From positions 1-42,637 of the forward strand of contig CAMYKK010000044.1 of assembly GCA_947258975.1 (NCBI GenBank): 42,637 bases of DNA, given 5' to 3'. Below, in pieces: positions 7,927 to 16,323 of the stretch; the first letter of the stretch is position 1, and the number at the start of each line of letters is the position of its first letter. The DNA is from an uncultured Gammaproteobacteria bacterium (lineage in GTDB: Bacteria > Pseudomonadota > Gammaproteobacteria > Arenicellales > JAANXG01). Position numbers and translations under genes: made by a program. The notes below the pieces were generated by a model, which did not search any database, was not told the origin of the DNA, and saw nothing but the letters and a program-made list of their open reading frames with translations.

Positions 7927-8982
7927 TCAGCCGGGCTGTTTCGCCGCGCTGCTTGGCTCCACCGCGGTTTCTGTGCCGCTACTCGCCTGATCTTTGACCT
8001 CCTGGTACCACAAATCGTGGTGTTGCTGTGCCCATTCCACGCTCACCCGGCCTTGGGTCATGCCTTGCAGCGCACCCTCGTTGCCCAGGGTCCCCATGTA
8101 TATATGTCCGAGCGCTATGGCCACCCAGATAACCGAGGCGGTTGCATGGATGATGTTCATGAGCTGCATGGTCTCGCGGGATTGCTCAAAATTTGGAAAA
8201 TCAAGAATCAACCCGGTCACCGAGACCGCGATCCCAAAAATAGCAACCATCCAGAACCACACTTTTTCACCGCCATTGGACCGCCCGGCCGGAACATGTT
8301 CACCGCTGAACATACCACCGAGCTTCTTCCACCATTGCCGATCGGCCTCCCTGGGGATGTTCATACCCGCCCACACGAGGATTTCAATCAGCACCCCCAC
8401 GACAAAGAATGGCCCCAGGTAATTGTGCAGCGTGATCGAAAAGTTGGCCCACGCGCCGAATCCCCACGGACCGAGGATGGGGATCAGCACGGCCCGGCCG
8501 AACAGCAGGCTCAGGCCGGTGATCGCCAATACGATAAACAGCGAGGCCGTGTACCAGTGGAGAATGCGCTCAAAAAGACCCCAGCGGGGCACGGTCTGTC
8601 CGGACAGTGGCCTCGCCACTTTTTGGGGTCCCTTGATGAGGTAATACAGAGCGAGGATCAATACCACCACCCCAAGAATCCACGGGGTGTAATTGGCGAC
8701 CGGTCCATTCCGCAACTGCCGCCAATTTTGACCGCCGTTCTGGATGAGCACGCTGGTGGTATAGGGACCCGAGGACGAGGTATAGCCCTGATTGCCTTCA
8801 CGCACCGCACGCCAGTAGTTGGCACGCGGATTCGCATCCTGGGCGGCGGCTGCCTGCGCGGATACCAGGTCCACATACACGTAGCTCGCCAACGGCAGGA
8901 ACATCGCACCAAAAACGATGATTACCGCGCTCCACAACATAATCCTCGCATGGCGCTTTTTTGATTCTAGTCTTGTTTTCAT
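7927..8982 (-). CDS. fdhI: Formate dehydrogenase gamma subunit (cytochrome b556)
   Basis: The membrane subunit that takes electrons from FdhB through b hemes to quinone. The protein is 351 residues, longer than E. coli FdoI because of an extra N-terminal membrane span (about residues 14-40) and a periplasmic segment before the second span. The core has spans around LGVVVLILALYYLI, the heme-ligand histidine in FERILHWYTASLFIVLAITG, HNYLGPFF, a late helix with NIIHATASVIWVAIALGHIY, and the C-terminal WAQQHHDLWY seen in this family. Last gene of the operon, 21 bases after the second small lipoprotein gene. Confidence 0.93.
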   Translation of the reverse strand: MKTRLESKKRHARIMLWSAVIIVFGAMFLPLASYVYVDLVSAQAAAAQDANPRANYWRAVREGNQGYTSSSGPYTTSVLIQNGGQNWRQLRNGPVANYTPWILGVVVLILALYYLIKGPQKVARPLSGQTVPRWGLFERILHWYTASLFIVLAITGLSLLFGRAVLIPILGPWGFGAWANFSITLHNYLGPFFVVGVLIEILVWAGMNIPREADRQWWKKLGGMFSGEHVPAGRSNGGEKVWFWMVAIFGIAVSVTGLILDFPNFEQSRETMQLMNIIHATASVIWVAIALGHIYMGTLGNEGALQGMTQGRVSVEWAQQHHDLWYQEVKDQASSGTETAVEPSSAAKQPG

Positions 8983-9003
8983 GAGTGGGAAGCCTCCAAT
9001 TCG

Positions 9004-9180
9004 TTACCGGTCGATCTGACCCGAGACCAGACGGTCACGTAGACCGTGAGCCTCTGCCACCGACCGTGACCGTTCATCGGCGAGCTGTTCGTCACTGGAA
9101 ACCCATGGCTCACCGACCTGTGAACAGCCTACCAGCACAACCGACACGATCACCATCACAGTTATCAATGCGCGACGCAT
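9004..9180 (-). CDS. Small lipoprotein of the formate dehydrogenase operon (second copy)
   Basis: A 58-residue protein with a lipoprotein signal (MRRALITVMVIVSVVLVGC, lipobox LVGC). The mature peptide is only about 40 residues, charged and probably helical, ending in SGQIDR. The ATG at 9180 is chosen for the signal; GAGGG lies about 9 bases upstream. It follows another small lipoprotein with a similar plan (SDxxL, RxxxVAEA/RAEAMKK, ending xxDR), which suggests an old tandem duplication. Function unknown; the position between fdhB and fdhI suggests a part or assembly factor of the periplasmic enzyme. Confidence 0.75.
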   Translation of the reverse strand: MRRALITVMVIVSVVLVGCSQVGEPWVSSDEQLADERSRSVAEAHGLRDRLVSGQIDR

Positions 9181-9190
9181 GTGCGCGCCC

Positions 9191-9385
9191 TCAGCGATCC
9201 ATTTGCACCAGTTCAAAACGTTTTTTCATGGCCTCCGCCCGTTGGTCCGCACTGGCTTGCAGCAACGGATCACTAGTTCCCTTATAAACCCCCGGCTGAT
9301 ACGAGGTAACGCTCGTTGACTCGTAACAACCGGCGAGGAGAAACGTCAGCGAGACTCCTGCAACCAAGCGTAATAGCATTTTCAT
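9191..9385 (-). CDS. Small lipoprotein of the formate dehydrogenase operon (first copy)
   Basis: A 64-residue lipoprotein with signal MKMLLRLVAGVSLTFLLAGC (lipobox LAGC) and a mature part of about 45 residues with a Tyr/Ser/Thr-rich start and an amphipathic C-terminal helix ending ELVQMDR. The ATG at 9385 has a good ribosome site, AAGGAG nine bases upstream. It lies just downstream of the hairpin at 9424-9452, so its own expression relative to fdhB may be set by that hairpin. No family name is known to me. Confidence 0.8.
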   Translation of the reverse strand: MKMLLRLVAGVSLTFLLAGCYESTSVTSYQPGVYKGTSDPLLQASADQRAEAMKKRFELVQMDR

Positions 9386-9423
9386 TGCCTTGATCTCCTT
9401 CACCGATGACAGGTAAATAACAA

Positions 9424-9452
9424 AACGGGGCCGGGCATCCCCCGGCCCCGTT
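9424..9452 (-). terminator. Strong hairpin between fdhB and the lipoprotein genes
   Basis: Perfect 12-base stem (AACGGGGCCGGG and complement) with a five-base loop. On the minus strand it is followed by a T-rich tail (TTGTTATTT). It is placed inside the operon, so it may terminate part of the transcripts or protect the fdhA-fdhB mRNA end, lowering lipoprotein and fdhI levels. Confidence 0.75.
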
Positions 9453-9458
9453 CCATCG

Positions 9459-10049
9459 CTAGCCTGTGGTACCGTAGGCAGATTCCCAACCCCAGCTCTG
9501 GGGCCTGCCACCGCGCTTCAATACCCGTTGTCGGTAGATGTCCGCGATCATGTCGCCGTCTCCCGCAAGCAATGCCTTAGTGGAGCACATCTCCGCACAC
9601 AGCGGCAGCTTGCCCTCGGCAATACGGTTGCGTCCATATTTTTCGTACTCGACATTGGAGTTGTCCTGCAACGGACCGCCCGCACAGAACGTGCATTTGT
9701 CCATCTTGCCACGAACCCCAAATGCGGCCTGCTGCGGATACTGCGGCGCGCCGAACGGACAGGCGTAGAAGCAGTAGCCACAACCAATGCACAAATCCTT
9801 GTCATGCAGCACGATGCCGTCGTCGGTGGTGTAGAAACAATCCACCGGACACACGGCAGCACACGGGGCATCGGTGCAGTGCATACACGCCACCGAGATC
9901 GATTTCTCACCCGGTACACCGTCGTTCAGGGTCACGACCCTGCGGCGATTTACGCCCCACGGAACTTCATGCTCATTCTTACAAGCGGTAACACAGGAAT
10001 TACACTCAATGCACCGCTCAGCGTCACACAGAAATTTCATACGTGCCAT
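9459..10049 (-). CDS. fdhB: Formate dehydrogenase beta subunit, four [4Fe-4S] clusters
   Basis: A 196-residue ferredoxin-type electron-transfer subunit passing electrons from FdhA to the membrane cytochrome. Four cysteine groups are visible: CIECNSCVTACK, CMHCTDAPCAAVCP, CIGCGYCFYACP and a CTFC/CAEMC set. Unlike E. coli FdoH there is no C-terminal membrane anchor, as in shorter FdhB proteins. The start at 10049 has AAGGAG eight bases upstream and follows fdhA by 12 bases. Confidence 0.94.
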   Translation of the reverse strand: MARMKFLCDAERCIECNSCVTACKNEHEVPWGVNRRRVVTLNDGVPGEKSISVACMHCTDAPCAAVCPVDCFYTTDDGIVLHDKDLCIGCGYCFYACPFGAPQYPQQAAFGVRGKMDKCTFCAGGPLQDNSNVEYEKYGRNRIAEGKLPLCAEMCSTKALLAGDGDMIADIYRQRVLKRGGRPQSWGWESAYGTTG

Positions 10050-10061
10050 GGTTTATTCTCC

Positions 10062-12941
10062 TTACGCTGCCCGTATCCGACACAGGGTCACTTTCGTTTC
10101 CTGCATCTGTGTCACGGAGTCGTAGCCATAGGTCATCGCGGTGTTACATGCTTCTCCGCGGACCAACGGCGCGGTGCCCGGTGGATACTTATCGACCAGG
10201 TCTTGGCCCTGGAACCATCCGCCGAAGTGGAACGGGGTGAATACCACCCCCGGCGCCACCCGCCGCGTCACCATGGCCTTGACCTTGATCTTGGCGCCTT
10301 CCGGGCTGTCCATCCACACCATCTGCCCATCACGGATCCCCAGGTCGTTCGCGGTCTTGGGATGGACCTCCACAAACATATCCTGCTGCAGCTCGGCCAG
10401 CCACGGATTGGACCGTTGTTCCTCACCGCCACCCTCGTATTCCACCAGGCGCCCACTGGTCCATATGATCGGATAATCCTTGGAGAAGTCATTGGCCTGG
10501 ATGGATGCATAGCGGGTTGGCAACCGGTAGAACCGCTTACGGTCTGCGTAGGTCGGGTAGTCCGCCACCAGATCACGCCGCGGCGTATACAACGGCTCGC
10601 GGTGAATCGGTATCGGATCCGGGAACGTCCACACAAACGTGCGCGCCTTGGCGTTGCCGAACGGTGCGCAACCGTGCTTGATGGCGACCCGTTGGATACC
10701 GCCGGACAGGTCCGTCTTCCAGTTCTTGCCCTCGGCGAGCTTCTTCTCCTCCGGGGTGAGATCGTCCCACCAGCCGAGTTGCTTGAGCATGTCGGCCTTG
10801 AATTCGGGATAGCCATCCTTGATCTCCGATCCCTTGCTGTAGGACCCCTCCGCCAGCAGGTTTTCGCCGTCATGCTCAACACCGAAGCGGGCCCGGAAGG
10901 TCAATCCCCCTTCCGCCACCGGCATGCTCGGATCGTACAGCACCGGCGTACCCGGATGCTTCATCTCCGCGGTACCCCAGCAAGGCCACGGCATGCCGTA
11001 GTAGTCACCGTCGACCGGTCCACCTTCGGCCTTCAACGTTGTCGTGTTGAAGGTCTTGCGGTTCGCCGCGTGGGCCTTGAGCCGCTCGGGGCTCTGGCCG
11101 GTGTAGCCGATGGTCCACATGCCCTTGTTGAACTCACGAGTAATGTCCTCAACCAGCGGCTCGTCGTTGGTAACCTTCATGTGCTTACACAACTGATCCG
11201 CGATACCCAGCTTCTTGGCCAACTTGTACATGATCGTCTGGTCAGGCAACGATTCCCACACCGGCTCGATGATCTTGTCGCGCCACTGGAGGGAACGATT
11301 GGACGCGGTCACCGAACCGTAGGTCTCGAACTGGGTTGCCGCCGGCAGCAGGTAGGTGCCGTCCTTGCGGTCGTTCATCACCGCCGCGTGGGTCGGATAT
11401 GGGTCAACGATCACCATTATATCCAACATCTCCATGGCCTTTTTCATCTCCGGACCACGGGTTTGGCTGTTGACCGCGTGACCCCACATGAACAGAGCAC
11501 GGATGCGATCCTTCTGGCCTATGTTCTTGGGGTCTTCCAGGACACCGTCGATCCAACGCGACACCGGGATACCCTTGTAATTCATCGGACTCACCGGCTT
11601 GCCCTTGTCGCCTTCGACCTTATCCTGCGCGAAACGGGATGCCACCCACTCATAGTCCAGGTCCCACACCCGGGACCAGTGCTTCCAGGACCCTGCCGAC
11701 AGGCCGTAGTAACCGGGCAGGGAATGCGACAGGACACACAGGTCCGTTGCACCCTGAACATTGTCGTGGCCGCGGAAAATATTGGCGCCGCCACCGGACT
11801 TGCCGATGTTGCCCAGCGCCAACTGCAATATGCAGTAGGCCCGCGTGTTGTTGTTACCCGAGTGGTGCTGCGTGCCACCCATGCACCAGACAATGGTGCC
11901 GGGCCGGTTCTCGGCCATGATCTGCACCGCCTTCTTGACCACATCCGGCGGCGCGCCGGTCACCCGTTCGGTCTCCTCCGGCGTCCATTTCTTGACTTCT
12001 TCGCGAACACGGTCGAGGCCCCACACGCGCTGACTGATGTATTCCTTGTCTTCCCAGCCGTTCTCCAAGATGTGCCACAACATGCCCCACACCAGGGCTA
12101 CGTCGGTGCCCGGACGTAACCGCACAAAGTGGTCGGCATGGGCCGCGGTCCGTGTAAACCGCGGATCACACACAATCATCTTGGCACCGTTTTCCTTGGC
12201 GCGCAGGATATGCTGCATGGCGACCGGATGCGCCTCGGCGGCATTACTGCCGATAAAAATCATCGCCTTGCATTTGTGCATGTCGTTGTACGAGTTGGTC
12301 ATCGCACCGTAACCCCAGGTGTTCGCCACACCCGCCACCGTGGTGGAGTGGCAGATACGGGCCTGGTGGTCAACGTTGTTGGTGCCCCACATCGCCGCCA
12401 GCTTACGGAACAGGTAGGCCTGCTCGTTGCTGTGTTTGGCCGATCCCATCCACGCCACCGAGTCGGGACCGGATTCCTTACGGATCTGCAGCAGCTTGTC
12501 GCCAATTTCGTTGATGGCCTCGTCCCAGGATATCGTCTTCCATTTACCGCCGACCAACTTCATCGGATGTTTCAATCGATGTTCACCGATCCCGTGTTCG
12601 CGTACCGATGCACCTTTGGCGCAATGCGAACCGAGATTGAAGGGGGACTCGAAGTCGGGCTCCTGGCCCGTCCATACGCCGTTTTGCACCTCTGCTATGA
12701 CACCGCATCCCACTGAACAGTGGGTGCACACTGAACGCCGCACCTCGGTTTCGATGCCCGCCTGCGGACTGGCGCCTTTGGCGTGCGCCTTGCCCATCAT
12801 CGTGACCGGCACAACAGTAGACACTGCGGCACCACCCAGGGCGACCCCCGATCGACGCAGAAACGTCCGTCGATCGATCGCCTCACCGAGACCGGGCGCT
12901 GTGGCGGAGGCGTTGGCGCCTCGTTTCTTGATCAACTTCAT
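10062..12941 (-). CDS. fdhA: Formate dehydrogenase catalytic subunit, cysteine form, TAT-exported
   Basis: The large Mo- or W-bis-MGD subunit that oxidises formate to CO2, 959 residues. A twin-arginine signal (RRTFLRRSG, about residue 25) sends it to the periplasm. The N-terminal [4Fe-4S] motif is CTHCSVGCG with GSHCAKG. The metal ligand sits in ARICHSTTVAG, cysteine near residue 197, where E. coli FdnG/FdoG have selenocysteine; the adjacent His is kept. The rest matches the family, including GAMTNSYNDM and the MGD-binding C-terminal domain. ATG at 12941 is used; a GTG one codon earlier is possible. Metal identity is not readable, but the tungstate importer and tungsten enzyme in the window make W plausible. 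Confidence 0.96.
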   Translation of the reverse strand: MKLIKKRGANASATAPGLGEAIDRRTFLRRSGVALGGAAVSTVVPVTMMGKAHAKGASPQAGIETEVRRSVCTHCSVGCGVIAEVQNGVWTGQEPDFESPFNLGSHCAKGASVREHGIGEHRLKHPMKLVGGKWKTISWDEAINEIGDKLLQIRKESGPDSVAWMGSAKHSNEQAYLFRKLAAMWGTNNVDHQARICHSTTVAGVANTWGYGAMTNSYNDMHKCKAMIFIGSNAAEAHPVAMQHILRAKENGAKMIVCDPRFTRTAAHADHFVRLRPGTDVALVWGMLWHILENGWEDKEYISQRVWGLDRVREEVKKWTPEETERVTGAPPDVVKKAVQIMAENRPGTIVWCMGGTQHHSGNNNTRAYCILQLALGNIGKSGGGANIFRGHDNVQGATDLCVLSHSLPGYYGLSAGSWKHWSRVWDLDYEWVASRFAQDKVEGDKGKPVSPMNYKGIPVSRWIDGVLEDPKNIGQKDRIRALFMWGHAVNSQTRGPEMKKAMEMLDIMVIVDPYPTHAAVMNDRKDGTYLLPAATQFETYGSVTASNRSLQWRDKIIEPVWESLPDQTIMYKLAKKLGIADQLCKHMKVTNDEPLVEDITREFNKGMWTIGYTGQSPERLKAHAANRKTFNTTTLKAEGGPVDGDYYGMPWPCWGTAEMKHPGTPVLYDPSMPVAEGGLTFRARFGVEHDGENLLAEGSYSKGSEIKDGYPEFKADMLKQLGWWDDLTPEEKKLAEGKNWKTDLSGGIQRVAIKHGCAPFGNAKARTFVWTFPDPIPIHREPLYTPRRDLVADYPTYADRKRFYRLPTRYASIQANDFSKDYPIIWTSGRLVEYEGGGEEQRSNPWLAELQQDMFVEVHPKTANDLGIRDGQMVWMDSPEGAKIKVKAMVTRRVAPGVVFTPFHFGGWFQGQDLVDKYPPGTAPLVRGEACNTAMTYGYDSVTQMQETKVTLCRIRAA

Positions 12942-12953
12942 CACTTGAGCTGC

Positions 12954-13163
12954 CTAAAATCGCGCCTTCTCGTAATACTCACGAATATGCGGGGTCATGC
13001 GATACCCCTTGGGTTTATCGTCCGCTGGCGGCGCGGGTTCCGCGGCGATTTGCCTGTCAGCCGTGACGCCCTGGCTCAGCGTCGACACCGCTGCCGCGCC
13101 GCCCACGATGGCGGCTCCCTTAAGAAAGCCACGCCGATTCATGCTTACACCCTTCTCTTTCAT
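12954..13163 (-). CDS. Formate dehydrogenase-region small TAT protein
   Basis: A 69-residue peptide, mostly a twin-arginine signal (MNRRGFLKGAAIVGGAAAVS), followed by a short Pro-rich linker and a conserved-looking tail (GYRMTPHIREYYEKARF). This fits the known family of formate-dehydrogenase-region TAT targets located between a TorD chaperone gene and fdhA. It is thought to accompany assembly or export of the enzyme; the mechanism is not established. ATG at 13163 has AGGAGG nine bases upstream; an internal ATG seven codons on is possible. Confidence 0.9.
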   Translation of the reverse strand: MKEKGVSMNRRGFLKGAAIVGGAAAVSTLSQGVTADRQIAAEPAPPADDKPKGYRMTPHIREYYEKARF

Positions 13164-13257
13164 CTGGAGTCCCCTCCTACACGGGTCGTTAAATCGATTT
13201 CACTCACTACGTGATCAGGTACATCAAAAACTTCGTAAGGTATGGCCACAAGCATCT

Positions 13258-13878
13258 CTAATTAGGCGTCATCCCCAGGTATTGCTTGTCCACCTGCAAA
13301 AACTTTTCACCCAACAGTCCTACTGCGCCGTAAAACTCGGCCGCTTCCGCCTCCTGCAAATCCTGGAAGAACCGCATCATCCATGGTTCGATGTGGTCAT
13401 CAAAGAACCGCTTGAGCCGGCCGAAGCCGATGTCCTTATCAACAATCAGCAGACTCATGGTCTCGCACAACGCCGCCGCATGATCTTCCGGCTCCTTAAC
13501 ATCCGTGTGGCGTGCGTAGCCCAGCGTCTTCAGATCCTCGCGCAACTCCGCGAGTGGTCTCTCCATCAAAAAACCCGTCAAGTACCACGAGCCGTAAGGC
13601 ATGACTTCGCCACGCGTGATCCCAACAAACAGGGCGTGGTACTCGTCATCCGCTGACTCGACCGACGTCCGTTGCGCTGCCAGCGACAACATCCGCCAGG
13701 CGGGAGCGAGCAGTGCGTCGTTGTCCCCGACGTCAACATCTTTGAGTAATGCCAACAACTCCTGGTTCGGCGGCGCCGCTAACAGCGTGGCGAGCAGGCG
13801 GTAAGTGCTTGCGCGCAGCGCATTATCGGTATCCGTCGCGCCGTCCTCAGCAACCGCCGCAGCACGTTCCTCGCTCAT
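13258..13878 (-). CDS. TorD/DmsD-family maturation chaperone
   Basis: A 206-residue all-helical chaperone of the TorD family, which binds TAT signals of Mo/W enzymes and holds them until cofactor is loaded. The family core is visible: DEYHALFVG, the MPYGSWYLTG loop, LREDLKTLGY and EPEDHAAALCETMSLL. It opens the formate dehydrogenase operon and is separated from the TAT gene by 94 bases. GAGGAG sits 6 bases before the ATG. The start lies about 30 bases after a sigma-54-type promoter element. FdhA is the obvious client. Confidence 0.92.
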   Translation of the reverse strand: MSEERAAAVAEDGATDTDNALRASTYRLLATLLAAPPNQELLALLKDVDVGDNDALLAPAWRMLSLAAQRTSVESADDEYHALFVGITRGEVMPYGSWYLTGFLMERPLAELREDLKTLGYARHTDVKEPEDHAAALCETMSLLIVDKDIGFGRLKRFFDDHIEPWMMRFFQDLQEAEAAEFYGAVGLLGEKFLQVDKQYLGMTPN

Positions 13879-13906
13879 CGCCGCGTCTCCTCAACTGCTA
13901 TGGTAT

Positions 13907-13922
13907 TGCACGGTTTATGCCA
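13907..13922 (-). promoter_or_regulatory. Candidate sigma-54 promoter of the formate dehydrogenase operon
   Basis: Minus-strand TGGCATAAACCGTGCA: the invariant GG and GC are exactly 10 bases apart, with TGGCA and TGCA matching the -24/-12 consensus. Predicted start is near 13897, giving a leader of about 20 bases that contains the torD ribosome site. Confidence 0.7.
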
Positions 13923-13972
13923 TGAATAAAAAGAAAATTCGGAGCAATAACGATCAAAAGTCATACTAATTC

Positions 13973-14027
13973 TCTCGTAAAAAATAGGCTTTTGGCGTCA
14001 AATACGAGAAAATGGGCATCTTTCGTA
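13973..14027. promoter_or_regulatory. Candidate enhancer half-sites upstream of the torD promoter
   Basis: Three related heptamers in AT-rich DNA 50-105 bases upstream of the -24 element: TCTCGTA at 13973, its exact inverse TACGAGA at 14003, and TTTCGTA at 14021. The spacing suits NtrC-type activators. The half-site resembles the E. coli FhlA site (TTTCGTACGAAA core). This is inference from pattern. Confidence 0.4.
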
Positions 14028-15758
14028 TCACTCTGACCCACCTGACGAATCGCTGTTGGCCGGTTTATCGTACACCTCAATGCCGCCATTTTTCAGATAC
14101 AAGTCCTCGATTCGGCAGTCTTCACACATCTCCAAACGCCGCACCTGATTGGGATCCCGGTACATCCAGTGACCGGCTAGTTTTTGCTGCATACGCGCCA
14201 TCACACTCTTGGTGGCGAACGGTTTTCCGCAGCTGATGCAGTGAAAAGGCTCTTCTTCGTGCAGGGTCCTGGGTTTGTTTCGCACTGCCGCCTCATACAC
14301 ATAGCGGGGGGCAAGCTTGATCGCATCCTCCGGACAAGCGGTTGCACACAGGCCGCACTGCACACAGTTGGCTTCGATAAAGGTCAACCGCGGCATGTCC
14401 TCGCCATCCGACAGCGCCCGCGCCGGACACACGGCGACACAACCCATGCACAGGGTGCAGGCACCGCGATTGACCTTGATTTCGCCAAACGGCGCCGGAG
14501 CGGTGAGCGACACCGACTTTTTTTGCTTCCGGGCATGCTGGTAGAGATGATCCATCGCCAAGCGAATATTGGTGCGCTTGTCGTCAAATCCGGCAAATCC
14601 GGCCGCCGCCGCCAACGCGTTCCCATGGACAGTCGCCGGCACCCCATCCGCCGCGGAAATCATCGCGATCCGGTCCGGTTCGCATCCCATCCCGGCAAGC
14701 ATTTCCCGCGCTAATCGCAATTGTTCGGCCAACTCATTAGAAATCGCCGCCGGCATGCCCGCGTTGATCAGCAACCACACCTGATGCGCGCCATACGCGA
14801 GCGCCGACAGCCACACCTCGATGCCGACCGAGCCCACATCCTCGACCTCGATCGGCAGTAGTGAATCCGGTAAGCGGCCGCTCGACTCAACCAGTTGGTC
14901 GCGCCCCCATTCGCTGTAAAACAATACCGCCGGGCGGGAGCCGTCGCGTTCGCGATACCCACGCAAAAGACCCCGCAATCCATCCAAGAAATGGCTCGCC
15001 GGCGGATAGACATAACGAATCGCGCCGGTGGGGCACGCGGTTGCACAACTGCCCCCGCCCTGACACAAGTAGGGATCGACCTCGATCCGCTCCCCCAGTG
15101 AATGAATGGCGTCGGTAGGACAGGCATCTATACAACGGCGACAGCCGGGCAAGCCGCGCTCGCCGTGGGCGCATATGTGTGGATCGTATGCGAAGTATTT
15201 CGGTTTTTCATACTCCCCCACCATCTCCGGCAACTCAGCCAGCGCGCGCTCGAGCGCCGCCGCGCTGCGCGCGGGGTAATATCCCGGTGGTGGTACCTGG
15301 ATATCGATGACGGGTACCGGACTCAGATCGAGGATCAAGTCGAAATCATCGCGTTTGAACTGCATTTCACGGGCGAGATTGACCGGGCCCTGTTTACCCT
15401 CGAGCCGCACCAAAAAATGGCCAAGATGGCCGCTGCACTCGCTGATTGCGCCTTGCGCAGCGACCAACTCATCCGCGGTCATGCTCACGGTGACGTCCCC
15501 TTTGGGTGCGGGCTCGTTAAACAACAACGCCGCTTCGAGGCCGCCCTGTTTCAAGGCCACGGCCGCCGACTGCGTTCGCTCACGATCGCCGATCACCAAC
15601 ACCACGCCGCGGGACAAATAAGAGACCGCGGTGGTTTCGAAACGCGGACGTTGGGCAAACTCATCCAATGCGGCCCGGCGCGCCTCGCCGTCCGGGGTAT
15701 TCGCGGATAGCGGCACCCTTGCCGCGTCTGGTGCGTTGTCAGCTGTCGCGGTGGACAT
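14028..15758 (-). CDS. Multi-cluster 4Fe-4S ferredoxin-like protein of the Fdh accessory cluster
   Basis: A 576-residue cytoplasmic protein. Residues 1-200 lack cysteine clusters. Then come two Fe-S motifs (CRRCIDACP; CQGGGSCATACP), a middle domain of about 150 residues resembling a F420-hydrogenase-delta-type domain (QVWLLINAG), two more motifs (CTLCMGCVAVCP; CVQCGLCATACP), and two C-terminal CxxC pairs (CISC, CEDC) that could hold zinc or another cluster. The ATG at 15758 overlaps the DUF3306 gene by 20 bases. This architecture is found with DUF3305/DUF3306 next to formate dehydrogenase. Its electron-transfer partner is not known. Confidence 0.85.
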   Translation of the reverse strand: MSTATADNAPDAARVPLSANTPDGEARRAALDEFAQRPRFETTAVSYLSRGVVLVIGDRERTQSAAVALKQGGLEAALLFNEPAPKGDVTVSMTADELVAAQGAISECSGHLGHFLVRLEGKQGPVNLAREMQFKRDDFDLILDLSPVPVIDIQVPPPGYYPARSAAALERALAELPEMVGEYEKPKYFAYDPHICAHGERGLPGCRRCIDACPTDAIHSLGERIEVDPYLCQGGGSCATACPTGAIRYVYPPASHFLDGLRGLLRGYRERDGSRPAVLFYSEWGRDQLVESSGRLPDSLLPIEVEDVGSVGIEVWLSALAYGAHQVWLLINAGMPAAISNELAEQLRLAREMLAGMGCEPDRIAMISAADGVPATVHGNALAAAAGFAGFDDKRTNIRLAMDHLYQHARKQKKSVSLTAPAPFGEIKVNRGACTLCMGCVAVCPARALSDGEDMPRLTFIEANCVQCGLCATACPEDAIKLAPRYVYEAAVRNKPRTLHEEEPFHCISCGKPFATKSVMARMQQKLAGHWMYRDPNQVRRLEMCEDCRIEDLYLKNGGIEVYDKPANSDSSGGSE

Positions 15759-16323
15759 CGTCGCTCTCAATGACATTATCGTGCGCCATCGCGGTGTGTT
15801 CATCCGCCTCACCCTGATCATCAGGGTCAGCGCGCGTTTCCTGCGTCGCGTCTTCTTCGCGCCCATCAGTTTGTCCCGGTGCATCCATCTCGTCAATGCC
15901 CTCCCGGGCCTGCGCGGAGGCCAGTTGTTCCTGATCCAACTCCATTTGGTGACGCATGTCCGCGGTGATTATTTCACCCAGCGCGTCGAATGTCCTGAAA
16001 TCGTCATCGTAGTCATCCAGGCCGTCGACGATGTTGAAATGGGGCAGGTGAAACATTTTGCGCAGCGCCACCCGCCGCAGCTTTTCACTGACTTGTGGAG
16101 AGAAAAATTCACCCATGTCGGTCGACTCGTCAATGGACTCGAGTGGCGGCATATCGACATCGGTTTTCGGCGGAGGTTCTGGCGCCGGCGCGGGCGCCTC
16201 TTTTTCCCGCGCGGTGTCGGATTCCTGGTCGTTCCCGGCCCCCGCCGCCTTGCGGCGCGACCAACGTCGCAAGAACTCTTCGTCCCGGTCAGTGCCGTCT
16301 TCCGCGCGGGGGTGCTTGACCAT
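15739..16323 (-). CDS. DUF3306 protein
   Basis: A 194-residue, strongly acidic soluble protein. The N-terminal EEFLRRWSRRK is the DUF3306 hallmark. A Pro/Ala-rich linker (about residues 45-55) leads to a folded middle (FSPQVSEKLRRVALRKMFHL, FNIVDGLDDYDDDF), then a disordered acidic tail. ATG at 16323 is chosen since AGGAGG lies nine bases upstream. It overlaps DUF3305 upstream by 35 bases and the ferredoxin gene downstream by 20, so the three are tightly coupled. Function unknown; association with formate dehydrogenase is established by gene context only. Confidence 0.88.
   Translation of the reverse strand: MVKHPRAEDGTDRDEEFLRRWSRRKAAGAGNDQESDTAREKEAPAPAPEPPPKTDVDMPPLESIDESTDMGEFFSPQVSEKLRRVALRKMFHLPHFNIVDGLDDYDDDFRTFDALGEIITADMRHQMELDQEQLASAQAREGIDEMDAPGQTDGREEDATQETRADPDDQGEADEHTAMAHDNVIESDDVHRDS

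Noticed and set aside
8017-8964. 315-codon plus-strand frame over fdhI
   Set aside because: Antisense shadow of a clear membrane subunit gene.
9528-12119. 863-codon open frame on the plus strand across fdhA/fdhB
   Set aside because: It is the antisense shadow of two unmistakable genes; the translation is rich in Arg, His and Leu, has no domain, and has no ribosome site.
10062-12941. Selenocysteine in FdhA
   Set aside because: The active-site codon gives Cys in ARICHSTTV; no in-frame TGA interrupts the gene.
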